Below are positions 13,201-25,128 of a DNA stretch of 64,000 nucleotides, piece after piece; position 1 is the stretch's first letter, and each line of letters begins with the position of its first letter. The notes under the pieces were generated by a model. That model worked only from the letters and a program-made list of their open reading frames with translations, was not told the DNA's origin and did not search any database. Source of the DNA: Linum tenue (lineage: Eukaryota; Streptophyta; Magnoliopsida; Malpighiales; Linaceae); contig CAMGYJ010000007.1 in the NCBI GenBank assembly GCA_946122785.1, forward strand, positions 4,976,909 through 5,040,908, written 5' to 3'. Position numbers and translations under genes: made by a program.

Positions 13201-15769
13201 GTCAAGAAAACTACAGGCATTAATGACATAACAGAAATGATGTAAATTAGGAGACTATTAACTATTTACCTGTAAGTCTTTAGCAATTGCTGCTGGTGCC
13301 CAGATTGAACCATATGTACGGCCAGATCGTGCAACAAAGGTACAGTTCTTGGGGGTATCATGACAAGGGGTTTAAAACTGGCTGCCTCTGCATTACTGTT
13401 TTGCTGCTCGGAATGATTATGGGAATGAGGACCTAGGCCATTAGGGTCCCCATGGTTTGCAGGAGATCCAGCAGAAGGTCGCATTGATTCAGGAAGACAC
13501 TCAAAAAGACGATCAGGCTCCACAGGTTTGCTGAAATTGGAGAAACAAAACAAATTTTGTGCAGGATTAGTGCATAGAGCTTATCACATATCTCATAGAG
13601 AACAACTCACATGCAATTGCACAGAAGTAAAAGCTAAGATTATGCAAATGCTGCAAGGAAAAAATAGTATATTATATTATAATTGACGGGAAAAAAAGAA
13701 TATATTATTACCGATGCCATTTAATCAGAACTATCAGTGAATTGTTTCTACAAATAAAGGTTGACATAACAGAAGATAATCGTTGATACCGTATGGCTTT
13801 TGCAGATACATATCAAACACAGCAAAGCCAAAATGAAAGGATTGAAGGCACAAGCATGTTCAATCTGGAGAATGACAACAAGCACAGTATCCCACCCGAA
13901 ACAGACTGCCCCTTACAATGAGGACAGTATGTGACGACCATGAGTGAAACAAAAACAACAAATTAGGCCTTTATATTTGAAACACGGCTTGATTGATACA
14001 TATAACGGAGCTCCATATAACCAATACCAGACTTTGCAGTAACACATACCTGCAAGACACAAGTAGCTGCTTAAATTCATCCTCTAGCTTTGATATGGCT
14101 TTAGCAAGTAAAGTATTTGCATTATCGAGCACTGCATCCCCACTCTTAAAGCCTTTGCTACTGCTGAAGAATCGAATATTTTTTCTCAGCTGCTCAATAG
14201 CTTCCAAATAACTTTCAAGGTCCTCATGCGGTCCCCTCAATATTTGTGCCTCTGCCTGATGTATTGGGAAGCACCACAGGAGGAAACAGAATCCACAGAG
14301 AGAAGAAGTATCAATAGTATATACCAACAACCAGAACACCCATTTTGAAGCCTAAAAATGACAGAAAAATGTTCAGAATGGATTTGAAGAATGGCCTAAA
14401 GAAATTAAGTGCGGTCAGACCTGCCAAACTTGATGGTTAAAACGGCCAAGTAGAGGACTATATCAATCAAGGTTACAGAGACACACGTGGGACTATAAGC
14501 AAGTTCATTTTTTTTTTTAATCAGTGGTCTAGTATTAATGTATGATTAGACCATATTCATGATAGGATAAAGCTGGAGTGCAAGACTACATAGCCCATTT
14601 AACAAACCTGTTCTGCCTAGAGTTTATAGGCAAAAGAACAATGGAAATCTTACTCAAATATGAGTTTTGAACTGGAAACGTTCAAATAATGCGAAACGAC
14701 TAAGTAATGATCACTAAAATATTCTTGGTATCCATCCTCTGGATGGAAACATAGACGTCTTCTTCAGAATTTGACAAAAATAGTAACAGAATGAAGAGCA
14801 GTTCAAAGTTCCGAAACTCCAGAAACCTCCCGAGAGGTAATGAGCTGAATGCAGCGTACACAATCAGTAAAGGATAGGCAAAAATAAGACACTGCATAAG
14901 CTAACCCTACTGACCATGTTCAGAATTCCATCAGATTTTCTATTGAACAGCAACAACCACACGTGGGCGATAACAGTGACTCTGAGAAACCATAACTGAC
15001 TAAATTAAGCCAATACTCATGCATTAAATTAAAACAGAGCATAAAATGGTTCTTTCAAACTGATGAGATCGGAAAATTGTTGCACATTACAGAGCACCAA
15101 GCATTTATCTAACAGGGAAGTATGTCTAACAAACGTACCGAAATGCACACAAAATGTTTTCCAGAGGACTGAAGAACCAACCTGTCGAGAGATGTCAAAT
15201 TCAGCCAATAAAACCTCAGCAGCCTTGAGAGTCTTATCTATGTTCTCATGAGCCTTCCTTATAGCATGCGTCCTGATCTATTACAAAGAACAGAAAACAA
15301 CCATAACGCAAAACCAAATCAATCAAAACGATTCATCGAAGGAACAAATTACTCGAATGCATTGCAAGTTCTATACAGCGCGCATTCTGCAATCCCACAG
15401 ATCATTTCACAACACTGAAAGCTACAGTGAGCCCTATCTTCCCATTGATGAAGTGATTATTCACTTTGAATGTAGTCGGTCAACGCAACAACGACTAGAT
15501 CAAGAATTCCGACAAGTTATGATGATAACAGATTACATCCACCAGCTTAGCCATCCGTCAAGTTCAAGCTTCCTGCGATCTAAAAGGAGGTAGGTAGGTA
15601 CCTGAGTGGGACGCATGGCGGTCTCGAGGACGGAGAGGCGGCTGTCGAAGGAGCCGAGAATGGAGACGACGTTCTCGGTGATGGTCTGGCTCTTGAGAAG
15701 AGCTTCTTTCATCTTGGCGGCTCGGTCGCTCAGCGAATCGACGCCCCCGGCCATTGCCGCGACGGCCAT
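10205..15769 (-). CDS. EXO70A1: Exocyst complex component EXO70A1
   Basis: Twelve exons on the minus strand close in frame to 654 residues: 15602-15769, 15182-15277, 14050-14255, 13270-13530, 12773-12911, 12490-12702, 11794-11999, 11488-11688, 11315-11414, 10651-10760, 10410-10556, 10205-10322. All introns are GT-AG. The protein starts MAVAAMAGGVDSLSDRAAKM; the 'SQTITENVVSILGSFDSRLS' block, the KLFVLLDMYEIMRELHSE helix and the LNEPRR terminus are those of plant EXO70A1. EXO70 tethers Golgi-derived vesicles to the plasma membrane by binding PI(4,5)P2 and other exocyst subunits; EXO70A1 is the main somatic isoform, with roles in polar growth, xylem and stigma function. Length is close to the Arabidopsis protein (~638). 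A Gly/Ser-rich insert sits in exon 10. There is no sign of decay. Confidence 0.96.
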
Positions 15770-16146
15770 GGTTTGTCTAAGATAAGCTTTGCTGGTGGTG
15801 ACGGCGCTGTGTCTCCTTGTTACTGTAAGCTTCGCTGGCAGCAGCAGCCGCTGGTAGCAGAATCCACGAGGAAGAGGATGAATTTTTGAAATTATGATTG
15901 AAAGTTTGGTGGCTCTTTCCCTGACTTTTTGCGGGGTTTTTTTTTCTTCCGGGTCGAAATGACGAGAAAGGAAAGATGATGGACTCGTGTCTCGTGCCAG
16001 CTCAGGAAGACACGCTCAACCAATTTGTAACTATAATAATTTTTCATTTGTAACTATAATAATTTTTTGTTTTATTTATTTTACTTTATTGTGAAAATGA
16101 GTTGGAAATAAAAGAAGATTAAAATTTATTTTATTTATTATTTTTT

Positions 16147-16343
16147 AATTGTCATGTCACTGAGTTAACGATCAAATTTGAGGGTTGACTGTCACATCAG
16201 AAAAATTTAACGGAGTTGGACGGAGAGTGACCAAACTTGAACCATTTAACTAATTTAAGTACTAAATTTGGATTTAAATATTTTTAGTGACCAAACATGA
16301 ACAGTTTTTGTAATCTCAGTGACCAACCATGCAATTAACCCCA
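16147..16343. repeat. MULE terminal-repeat remnant
   Basis: This stretch shares words with the TIRs of the Pack-MULE just downstream: gtgaccaaac, taacggagtt, gagttaac then gatcaaa, and it ends gcaattaacccc. It is probably a solo or truncated TIR of a related element. The EXO70A1 5' flank (15770-16146) between holds only AT-rich sequence. Confidence 0.45.
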
Positions 16344-16488
16344 ATTATTTGCATCTCTTATCAATAATAAATTTTTTTATACGAGGAACACCCTTCATGG
16401 TCATCACCTTCGGTAATGTCGTAGTCGACCCAGGTGAGAGCGGAGTGCTACTCAAGGGTTTTATGTCCCAATTGGTTTGTTTGTTTCT

Positions 16489-16775
16489 GGCTAAATTACA
16501 CGTTTGGTCACTCAAATTATACAAATCTTTCACGTTTGCCATCCGAATTACTTTTCTTTCTTATTCGCCACCAACTTTACGAATTGTTTCACTGTTGGTC
16601 ACCGGCCGTTAAACTCCGTTAAGTTTGTCCTACGTGGCAGTCAACTATAAAGTTTGACCGTTAACTAGATGATGTGGAAATTAAAAAAAATAACAAAATA
16701 AAATTTTCTTTCCACCTCATCATTGCACTTATTTTGTCTATATAATTTATCATATTAATAATTTAATAAATTACA
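16489..16775 (+). repeat. Left TIR of Pack-MULE
   Basis: It pairs with 17880-18154 in reverse complement over its full length, with scattered mismatches and small indels. Shared blocks include the outer 25 bases and the inner AT-rich tail ending aataaattaca. Confidence 0.88.
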
Positions 16776-16782
16776 AAAATGG

Positions 16783-17218
16783 TTAACAGAGGACGAATGG
16801 ATCGCGGCTATAACTCACGAAACAATCTACAAGCGCGAGCCAACCTCCGACCTTACCAACGCACTGGTCGAAGACCCGGAACTGCGCGTTGTAGAGACAG
16901 AGCTTGCATTCGTCGTTAGATATCCGATCGGAACAGTTGGCGGCGGTGAAGACCAAGATATCGCCAACAACAGTCAGCACGTGCGCAGGTATTGGGGTTG
17001 TCGTTGGCTGTTAAACCAATTGCGGCGTCCATGGATTTCAGTGCTAGGGTTCTGACCTTGTTGCTGATGTCGAGGGAACCAAGCAGCACGCCGCAGTCGC
17101 CGTCGATCTTGTCTGTGTTGTAGGCGCTGTTGGGGACGACGACGACGAAAATGTCGTCACTAAAGATGAGCAGCAGCGTCGCGATGATGAGGATGGCCGT
17201 TGATGGAGTCGTCGTCAT
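16783..17218 (-). pseudogene. Captured ginkbilobin-2/DUF26-like fragment (minus)
   Basis: Translation from ATG 17218 gives a hydrophobic signal-like N-terminus (ILIIATLLLIF), then the start of a Gnk2/DUF26 domain (YNTDKIDGDC). After a frameshift near 16975 the domain continues with the diagnostic C-x8-C-x2-C (CSDRISNDECKLC) and VDCFVSY. DUF26 proteins are secreted, some antifungal and mannose-binding; others are receptor ectodomains. Because of the frameshift this copy would not give a whole domain. It stops at TAA 16783-16785, eight bases inside the left TIR. Confidence 0.75.
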
Positions 17219-17534
17219 GAGGATGTTGATCTTCGTTGTTATTGGATGGATTCAACTTGAGCTTCAGTAGTATCTCTGATAGCGGGGATTGATTGATTGA
17301 TCGATCTGTCATTGGATTCAAGTTGTACGTGTATTTATAGATTAAGGAAGGAGTCTCTCCATCAAATGATATGGATAGACATGCTATTTTAGTGACTTCA
17401 AACTCTATATACAGTACACAAAAAGGAACGTATCTCCAATGGCAAGGAATAAACACTGAGCTATAAAAATCAAAGTCCGCAGGTTACAACGATTGCTCAC
17501 CCAAAACACACAAGAAGAAGAAGAAGAAGAAGAT

Positions 17535-17892
17535 ATGAATTACGTACAGGTCGAAATTTGCAGTAGCCTCTATCGTTGTTCTGGGTATGGTTTCGAGCCT
17601 TGCCCACGGCAAATTCCCAGACATGACAATCATGAAGGGACCAGACTGCATGGGGAAATCCGAGAGCAAGTTCTACAACCACAACGTGGCGCGCCTCGTG
17701 GATACGTTGGTGGATCAGACGAGGTACGGATACAGAAACAGGAACAACGACCCATCGTTCACGCACAGCATGCCGAATCGCAACCCAGGCTCCCCGACAG
17801 GCGGCGCGGTTTGCTTCGAAGACCTGGGAGAGTACGACTGCTGGAACTGTCTCTTGACGGCTAAGAACAAAATCCACGCTGTAATTTATTAA
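17535..17892 (+). pseudogene. Captured ginkbilobin-2/DUF26-like fragment (plus)
   Basis: The frame with SKFAVASIVVLGMVSSLAHG as a signal peptide runs on through KFYNHNVARLVDTLVDQT to a C-x8-C-x2-C (CFEDLGEYDCWNC), the Gnk2/DUF26 hallmark, and then enters the right TIR and stops. The ATG at 17535 is in a different frame from this signal peptide; the first in-frame ATG is 17587, which would cut off most of it. The C-terminal half of the domain is missing. It faces away from the minus-strand fragment with ~316 bp between their starts. Confidence 0.72.
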
Positions 17893-18154
17893 ATTATTAA
17901 TATGATAAATTATATAGACAAAATAAATGCAATGATGAGGTGGAAAGAATTTTTTTTTTTAATTTCCACGTCATCTAGTTAACGGTCAAACTTTATAGTT
18001 GACTGACACGTAGGACAAACTTAACGGAGTGTAACGGCCGGTGACCAACCGTGAAACGATTCGTAAAGTTAGTGGCGAATAAGAAAGAAAAGTAATTCGG
18101 GTGGCAAACGTGAAAGATTTGTATAATTTGAGTGACCAAACGTGTAATTTAGCC
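17880..18154 (-). repeat. Right TIR of Pack-MULE
   Basis: Reverse complement of 16489-16775. It ends aatttagcc immediately before the 10-bp target duplication copy. Confidence 0.88.
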
Positions 18155-18164
18155 GTTTGTTTCT

Positions 18165-19257
18165 TATTTGATAAATCAAATATTCCTTGTTGTATATAAC
18201 GATGTTGCAGGAGATCATTCCTTGTAACGTTTTTAGTGTGATTAGTCATGACCTATAATGCATAATTCGTAAGAGGAGACCAGTCATATTACGCTCTTCA
18301 TTCCAATCATATTAGTCTCTTTCTTATTGATGCGATCCAGTACATGGAATAGTCACGCTTATTTGATTCGTCAAATTACAAAATTAAAAAAGATTTATTA
18401 ATTGAACTTCAATTGAATCCTAGTTGGGCTCCAATCTAGTTATCCTACTCACAAGGTAAGTTGTGAGTATATACTCACAAGGAGAGAGAAAAGAGGCCCA
18501 CAAATTAAAAAAAAAATCATCTGCAAGTCTCCTCCTCTCTTTCTATCACTTCGTCAGAATAACACATCCACACAAAACAAATATCCAAACCACCCAGAAT
18601 AATATCCGTTCACCATAACAAATATCCTCTAAGACCAATATCTACTCAGTCCATAATTAATATCCTCACCATAGAGACTAATACCCACCTCACATAGACT
18701 AATATCTGACAATCGCAGACAAATACCCACGACGAATAGATTAATATCTGACCATCGCAAACTAATACCCACCACACAGATTAATATTTGTCCATCGCAG
18801 ACTAATACCAACTGCACGTATCCGAATCACCTAAACTAATATTCATTCATTGCAATAAATATTATTGTTTCGACCCATGGGCCATCGGCGGACAGCCCTA
18901 ACTAAGGTTGCAAGCCCTATGTGTTAGGATTTGATAGCGTGTTTAGTTTTGATGGAAGCCTAACCTACTTTTTTTTTTTGTTAAAGATATTCCCAAAAGG
19001 GAACAGCTAGATACGAATTGGAAGCCTTTTCAGGCAACCAAAAATAATACATATAAGAGAAAGGGACGACGGTCGACAAATAGCCGAACCATCGATAAGA
19101 GAGCCTTTTCGTCACACAACGGGCAACTCTTTATACCTATACGACATGGGCAATATCCATGATTTCTATCCAATGAAAGAAAAATAATGGGACTAACCAT
19201 GCTGAAATTGAAACAGGGAAGCAAACCGTTACCAACTTGGCAGGAAGAACACCTGCA
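18165..19257. other. Intergenic, with one minisatellite
   Basis: No gene seen. AT-rich, with a degenerate tandem array at 18590-18860 (listed separately) and a T-run near 18970. Confidence 0.6.
18590..18860. repeat. Degenerate ~40-bp minisatellite
   Basis: The phrases 'gactaatatctgaccatcgca' and 'aactaatacccaccacaca' alternate about six times with substitutions, giving a ~40-bp period with ~20-bp half-units. Confidence 0.7.
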
Positions 19258-19265
19258 ATATTAAC

Positions 19266-20494
19266 TAGGGGTGTCAGTCGGTTTCGGTTTAACCGAAAAC
19301 CAAATTATCGGTTATCGGTTAAACCGGGCCACCAATATGGCTACCGACCACCGACCGTAAGGAAATCACGGTTAGTCGCCCAACCGACCAGTCGGTTTTG
19401 GTTTAAGGCTTGGTTAGCCGGCCAACCGAAAAACCTGCCCACTTTCTCCACTTTCTATGCCTGCCCACTTTCTCCTTCATTCTCTCTCCTCCATTTTAGA
19501 TATGTTGAGAGTTGAGACTCTCTCCTCCACTTTCTCGCCGCCTGTAATGGAAGAGAAGAAGGCGCTCTTGTGTCTCGCCTGCGTCTCCCCCGATCTGGTC
19601 ACGACCGCCGCCGAGCCGTTTCCTTCTCTCTTCGCCCGAAACCAAAAACCAAAACCCAGACAAGGGGTCAAAATCCCAGCAAAAACCCAGAAAATCAACA
19701 CATGCAAAACCATAATCGACCACTTACCATCGATTTGGAGGCTGGCCGACACTCCAACGACGTATTATAGGCTGGGATCTTGCCTGATTCCGAAGTGGAA
19801 CGATAGATGGGATCATGGGAAGTGATTTTCCCCTCTTGTTTCTTGGAAAGAAGAAGAAAGTAAATCGAGGGAGGAGGATTTCTGATTTCAGAAGGCATGG
19901 CGGAGAGGGAAGGAATGGTTTTTGGGTCTCTGGTTCGTTTCGTAGAGAGAACAGAGGAGAAGGAGGAAAAGAGGTTTGAGTGCTGACGACGATGGTGGTG
20001 GCGAACAAGGGGAAGGAGAAGGAAACGTCTCGGAGTGCCGGCCAGCCTGCTCTCGACGACGATGGCGGAGATGAAGGAAGCAGAGGCGGGGAGGATGGCC
20101 GGCAATCTTGTGTCGGAAGCGGCGCGATGGGGGGAGATCCGAAGAGGCGCGACGCGGGGAGATCCGGAGAGGCGGCGCGGTGCGGGGAGAAAGGAAGGGG
20201 AGATTTTTGTTTTGGGAATTAGGGTTTTCGGGGAAGGGGTTAGGTTTCGTTTGTGTTGGGGGAGAGGTTCTGGGAATGGAAGCGGGGTCGTTTTGGAGCA
20301 GCAGGCGCGGAGGTCGGTTACCTTCGGCTAGCCGCGTAACTGGTTTCCGGTTAGTCGGTTAACCGAAGCACCCCTCAGCCCTTCCGGCAACCGACGGCTA
20401 CAAGTAAAGAGCGATTTTCGGTTAGCCGCTAACCGGCGGTTATCGGTCAAACCGACTGGTTAGCCGCTAACCGACAACCGAACCGCCACCCCTA
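19266..20494. mobile_element. Non-autonomous hAT transposon
   Basis: Terminal inverted repeats are TAGGGGTG...CACCCCTA, typical of hAT elements, with an identical 8-bp target duplication atattaac at 19258-19265 and 20495-20502. Both subterminal regions are packed with CGGTTA/TAACCG motifs, as expected for transposase binding. The GC-rich 0.9-kb interior has open frames on both strands but none resembling hAT transposase or a host gene. Confidence 0.88.
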
Positions 20495-20502
20495 ATATTA
20501 AC

Positions 20503-20834
20503 AAACAAATGGTATGTGGAACCGCAAAACGCCACCGAATGAAAACCGCAAAATACTATTAACCTACTTGTTTTCCTTATTTTTGTTAATTTATATAAAA
20601 CCCTTAAAACCCATAGTCGGATAAAAACCGGTTGGACCAAGTCACCAACCAAAACCCCTCTGTTCTCATATACTTTCACGTGCACCTCGCCGCATTTTAT
20701 CAGCCCACCTACTTCTTTCTTACTTGGCGTTCATTTTTTCACAACACTACCGTTTCCACTTCACTTGTTTTCCCCCTTTCCCCCACATTTCTCCTCCCGC
20801 TCCGCCACACGCCGCCGCTTCTCCCTCCTCCACT
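20503..20834 (+). promoter_or_regulatory. DHAD upstream region with G-box
   Basis: The 332 bases between the hAT element and the DHAD start hold a perfect CACGTG G-box at 20677-20682, ~150 bp upstream of the ATG. A pyrimidine-rich leader follows from ~20760. The hAT insertion has placed its right end only ~340 bp from the start codon. Whether the G-box is used is unknown. Confidence 0.4.
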
Positions 20835-23800
20835 ATGCAATCAACCTTCGTCTCCCTGCCATGCCCTCTCTCATCGCCCGCCACGCGGCTCCGCCGTCCC
20901 GCCGCCGTCCGGATCACAGCCCAATCCCCGCCCGCCGTCGCCTCGCCGCCGTCCGCCGTGACCCAGAAGCTCAACAAGTACAGCGCCCAGGTGACGGAAC
21001 CCAAGTCGCAGGGCGGGTCCCAGGCCATCCTCCATGGAGTGGGTCTCTCCGACGAAGATCTGACCAAGCCCCAGGTGGGTATCTCGTCGGTTTGGTACGA
21101 AGGGAATACCTGCAACATGCACTTGCTGAAGCTCTCCGAGGCAGTGAAGCAAGGGGTTCAGGAGGCTGGATTGGTTGGGTTCAGGTTTAATACGATCGGA
21201 GTGAGCGATGCCATCTCGATGGGGACGAGAGGGATGTGTTACAGCTTGCAGAGCAGGGACTTGATCGCGGATAGCATCGAGACCGTCATGAGTGCGCAGT
21301 GGTACGATGGGAATATCTCCATTCCTGGCTGTGACAAGAATGTGAGTCTTGATCTTCGCTTGTTAAAATTTGGGTTTCTGTTGGTGGTTGCTTTCTCTGG
21401 GTGTGTTTGATTGAATTGAGCTGGGTGACTCTCCTTTCTGTAGCTTTCAGTTGTTAAAAGATTCTTATTGTGGGCTGTTGATTGAACCAAATATGAACAG
21501 AAGCTTGTGTTATCAAACTGTTGTTTAGAGTGAAGCTTTCCCTTTCTTTCGGTGTTCTGTTTTAGTAGGTAGTCTCACCAGGTGATTAAGGGGGTATCTA
21601 GAATGAAGCTTGCTGCTCCTGTTATGGAATTTGACGGTTCTGGAACTTAATTTATTTTGTTTTGGTACATGTTCGGCAGATGCCAGGTACAATTATTGCA
21701 ATGGGAAGGCTTAATAGGCCTAGCATCATGGTGTATGGTGGATCTATAAAGGTTAGACACGGTTCTCTCTTTCTGTCCATTTCCGCTTCCAGTCGCAAGC
21801 TTGGTTTCATATGTTTATCAACTTTTTTTACAAACACTTGCTTACACCATGTATTTTGCAGCCTGGCCATTTCAATGGTCATACCTATGATATAGTATCT
21901 GCATTTCAGGTATGAGTATCATATGATCTTTGCTCGTTGATGTATATTTGTGCAATGTGTAGAAAAAATATGTATTGGTATGGTAGTACTTTGTTCCAGG
22001 TTCTTACGTCTTTATTTTCCCTTTTTTTACTTCTTCTAACATTGTTTCTGTTGTAGGTTTATGGCGAATATGTTAGTGGAGCTATAAGTGACGAGCAGAG
22101 GAAAGAAGTATTGCGGAATTCCTGTCCTGGTGCTGGTGCCTGTGGTGGAATGTATACCGCCAATACAATGGCTTCGGCTATTGAAGCCATGGGAATGTCT
22201 CTTCCATACAGGTTCATGCCTTGTACACTAAATTGTTTATTTCTCGCTTTGGTGTTATTACTTTCTTATCTTATATGTTTTTTGTTTCTTTTTTCTGGTT
22301 CAGCTCTTCACTCCCTGCTGAAAGTGATTTGAAGCTGGATGAATGTCGGTTGGCTGGAAAATACCTTTTAGAGTTACTTAAGATGGACCTGAAACCGCGG
22401 GACATCATAACTCCTGCCTCACTACGTAATGCAATGGTTACTGTCATGGCACTAGGTGGATCTACCAATGCCGTGTTGCATTTGATTGCGATTGCAAGGT
22501 TAGGAGAATTGCTTGTTTGGACGAATCAGACTCTTGGGAATTTTATTTCATTAGGAACTGTTGGTTGCTCACTTAAGCTTGGCAGGTCTGTTGGTTTGGA
22601 GCTGACACTGGATGACTTCCAGAAGGTCAGTGATGAGGTTCCATTCCTTGCTGATCTAAAACCCAGTGGGAAGTATGTTATGGAGGATCTTCACAAGGTA
22701 TTACTTTATATAGGATTGTGCTTTTATCAAAATATATCGGCTGTGTCTCATGCCATTGCCTATTGTTGCTTTACTTCATCTTCTGACCATTTTTTCATCT
22801 TGATGTTCAAATGCATTTTACTTTTACAGATTGGAGGAACACCTGCGGTACTCCGCTATCTCTTGGAACTGGGCTTTTTAGATGCAGATTGCTTGACTGG
22901 TAAGCTGAACATTGTTTATGCGGTTATTTCTGCAATAGTACCGATTTAATGGAGGAGTTCTATTAATGCTATGTAACATGTTGAAATTTTCCATCAGTGA
23001 CTGGGAAGACGTTGGCTGAAAATCTGAAACCCTGTCCTCCTTTGTCAGAGGGTCAGGTGAGATTTTAGTTTTCTTTCCTGTACTATTTCTGTGGCTGTGC
23101 ATCGGTGGTAGCTGAATAGATTGTGAAGGTTTTTTCATATATCTAATGTTGCAGGAAATCATAAGATCTGCTGACAACCCCATCAAGAAGACAGGTCACC
23201 TCCAAGTATTACGTGGAAACCTTGCACCAGATGGTTCGGTAGCAAAAATTACAGGAAAAGAAGGGCTTTATTTCTCTGGTGATCTTTTCATTTAAAATTT
23301 CATGCTATTATGTATTGTTATTGAATGACCCATTTCAAGGACTGTACTGAAGTAAAATTTTCCAGGTCCCGCACTCGTTTTCGAAGGGGAAGAATCTATG
23401 ATGAAGGCTATCTCTGAAGATCCTATGAGCTTTAAAGTAAGCATGTTATCCCCCCCAGGGAACTTTCAGATTTCTGTTCTTAGCTGTTTTCAGAAATGAC
23501 AGATGCTGTCTCGTTAATCATAAGATTAAGTCAAGTCAAACTAAGGATTCTGTGTTCTACCCAAAAAAAAAAAAAAGGATTCTGTGAGGATCTTAGGTTT
23601 TGTTACAAGTAATAGCAACTACCCACAACTAAAGCGCTGAACCGATCCTAATACTTGCCATCTCCATTGTTTACCAGGGGAAAGTGGTGGTCATTAGAGG
23701 AGAGGGACCCAAGGGCGGTCCTGGCATGCCAGAAATGCTAACACCAACTAGTGCAATAATGGGAGCTGGTCTTGGGAAGGTTTGTTGCTGTGAATTTTTT

Positions 23801-24525
23801 TTATTGTTCTTGATTAACAGCCTCCAGATGAACTCAAATATATTATTCCTGTTGGGATAACACAGGATTGTGCATTATTAACTGACGGGAGATTTTCGGG
23901 TGGTTCACATGGATTTGTCGTCGGCCACATATGCCCTGAAGCACAGGTCTGCACACCTTCACTAATATCTTTCCTTCTGATTGCTTACGTTGCTTGTCTT
24001 TCCAATCTTTTCATATTCATTGTTCAATCCAATTCAAATGTAAGAATGTTTAAGCAAACAAAATGCTCCTTTTGTTTGTCTCTCCCTGAATGTTCTTGCT
24101 AAATGCTTACATGGTTTCAAAGAGCTTGGCACCTCGTCTCTTATGTAGCTTGATGAACGCACTTATAAACACCACTAGGAGTGTTAGCTAATACATTCTG
24201 GCAAAATGATATACAGGAAGGTGGTCCCATTGGTCTCGTTAGAAACGGAGACGTAATCACAATCGATGTGAAAGAAAGGAGAATAGATGTTGAAGTAACC
24301 GACGAGGAGATGGAACTGAGGAGAAAGACTTGGACTCCGCCCCCGTACAAGGCTACCTCTGGGGTTCTCTACAAGGTAAAATAACCAAGAACCAAAATAA
24401 AAGGAAATACTGTATGGTCTTTTATCTGCATGCTTTTACTAAGAACTGCATCACTTTTCTTTTCATGTTCCCAGTACATCAAGAACGTCCAGTCGGCTGC
24501 CAGAGGGTGCGTTACAGACGAGTAA
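20835..24525 (+). CDS. DHAD: Dihydroxyacid dehydratase, plastid
   Basis: Fourteen exons close in frame to 601 residues: 20835-21341, 21680-21751, 21862-21909, 22057-22211, 22304-22498, 22586-22697, 22830-22899, 22998-23056, 23155-23278, 23366-23436, 23678-23779, 23866-23946, 24217-24375, 24475-24525. It catalyses the third step of valine/isoleucine synthesis, dehydrating dihydroxy-isovalerate and dihydroxy-methylvalerate to 2-oxo acids, in the plastid. The IlvD/EDD motifs are CDKNMPG and [10 protein letters not shown]; the three conserved [2Fe-2S] cysteines are C93, C166 and C238. Residues 1-~40 are Ser/Pro/Ala/Arg-rich, a transit peptide. An in-frame ATG at 20724 is possible but would give an unlikely His/Phe/Pro-rich extension, so I start at 20835. 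It is convergent with SUFC. Confidence 0.96.
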
Positions 24526-25128
24526 CTAGATACAATCATACAACATGGTAGGCTCCAAAATTCACGATTGCGGAACTGACATGCTTCCTGCAGCTTCATC
24601 ACCACCGGCTGTTTCTATCTTGAGAAAATCAAATGCGGCTATGGAAATTTTGGTTTAGGTTAGTTAAGTATGGAATCCTTGTGCATGGTTTCAGTGTTGT
24701 TAAATTCCTTGTGCGATCTCCTATTGCTTAGTTAGTTTGGTGTCTGTTCGATGAACTGTGTTGCCTAAGTTGTATAGAATGGACCAAGTTACCGACTCGT
24801 AGTTTTGCTGATCAACAAGCGAAAAACATTGTTGGCTATTGATTAGTCGTCGACAGTAGCAGAGCTATATAGTTCTATACAAAACAATGGCTCGATAGAG
24901 AAGTTCAAGAGAGAGCTGATTCAGCTGAGGGTCAAGCCTACTCCTGGTATCCATTTCTACATGGAAATAACTGTTCCTCAATACACAGAGAAAGGAATGA
25001 CATTGGATGATAGATGCTTCATCCAGTCTTGACAAAAATGAGTAGCCCTTTGATTAAACGACGGGTTCGACTCAAAATTTAATAGCACCAGTGTTGTTGA
25101 CTGGATAATAGATGCTTCACCAAACTAT
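24526..25128. other. Convergent 3' intergenic between DHAD and SUFC
   Basis: No gene seen. It must hold both 3' UTRs and polyadenylation sites. Confidence 0.6.

Larger units (their letters stand above)
16489..18154. mobile_element. Pack-MULE-like element carrying two DUF26 gene fragments
   Basis: The ends are GGCTAAATTACACGTTTGG and its complement. Long terminal inverted repeats (287 and 275 bp) flank a 1.1-kb interior. The element is bordered on both sides by an identical 10-bp direct repeat gtttgtttct (16479-16488 and 18155-18164), the size of MULE target duplications. There is no transposase. The interior holds two divergent host-gene fragments of the ginkbilobin-2/DUF26 family, so this fits a gene-capturing Pack-MULE. 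The perfect target duplication argues for fairly recent insertion, while the cargo frames are already broken. Confidence 0.85.

Noticed and set aside
17493..17877. Plus 123- and minus 126-codon frames inside the Pack-MULE
   Set aside because: Wrong frames of the DUF26 fragment; the DUF26 cysteine motif appears only in the 17587 frame.
18590..18860. Possible CRISPR-like array
   Set aside because: Units are contiguous and degenerate without unique spacers, and the genome is eukaryotic; it is a minisatellite.
19457..20331. Frames of 90-136 codons inside the hAT element
   Set aside because: No hAT transposase motifs or host-gene similarity; GC-rich filler can stay open by chance.
22221..22949. 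242-codon frame as a separate gene
   Set aside because: It is DHAD exons 5-7 read through their introns.
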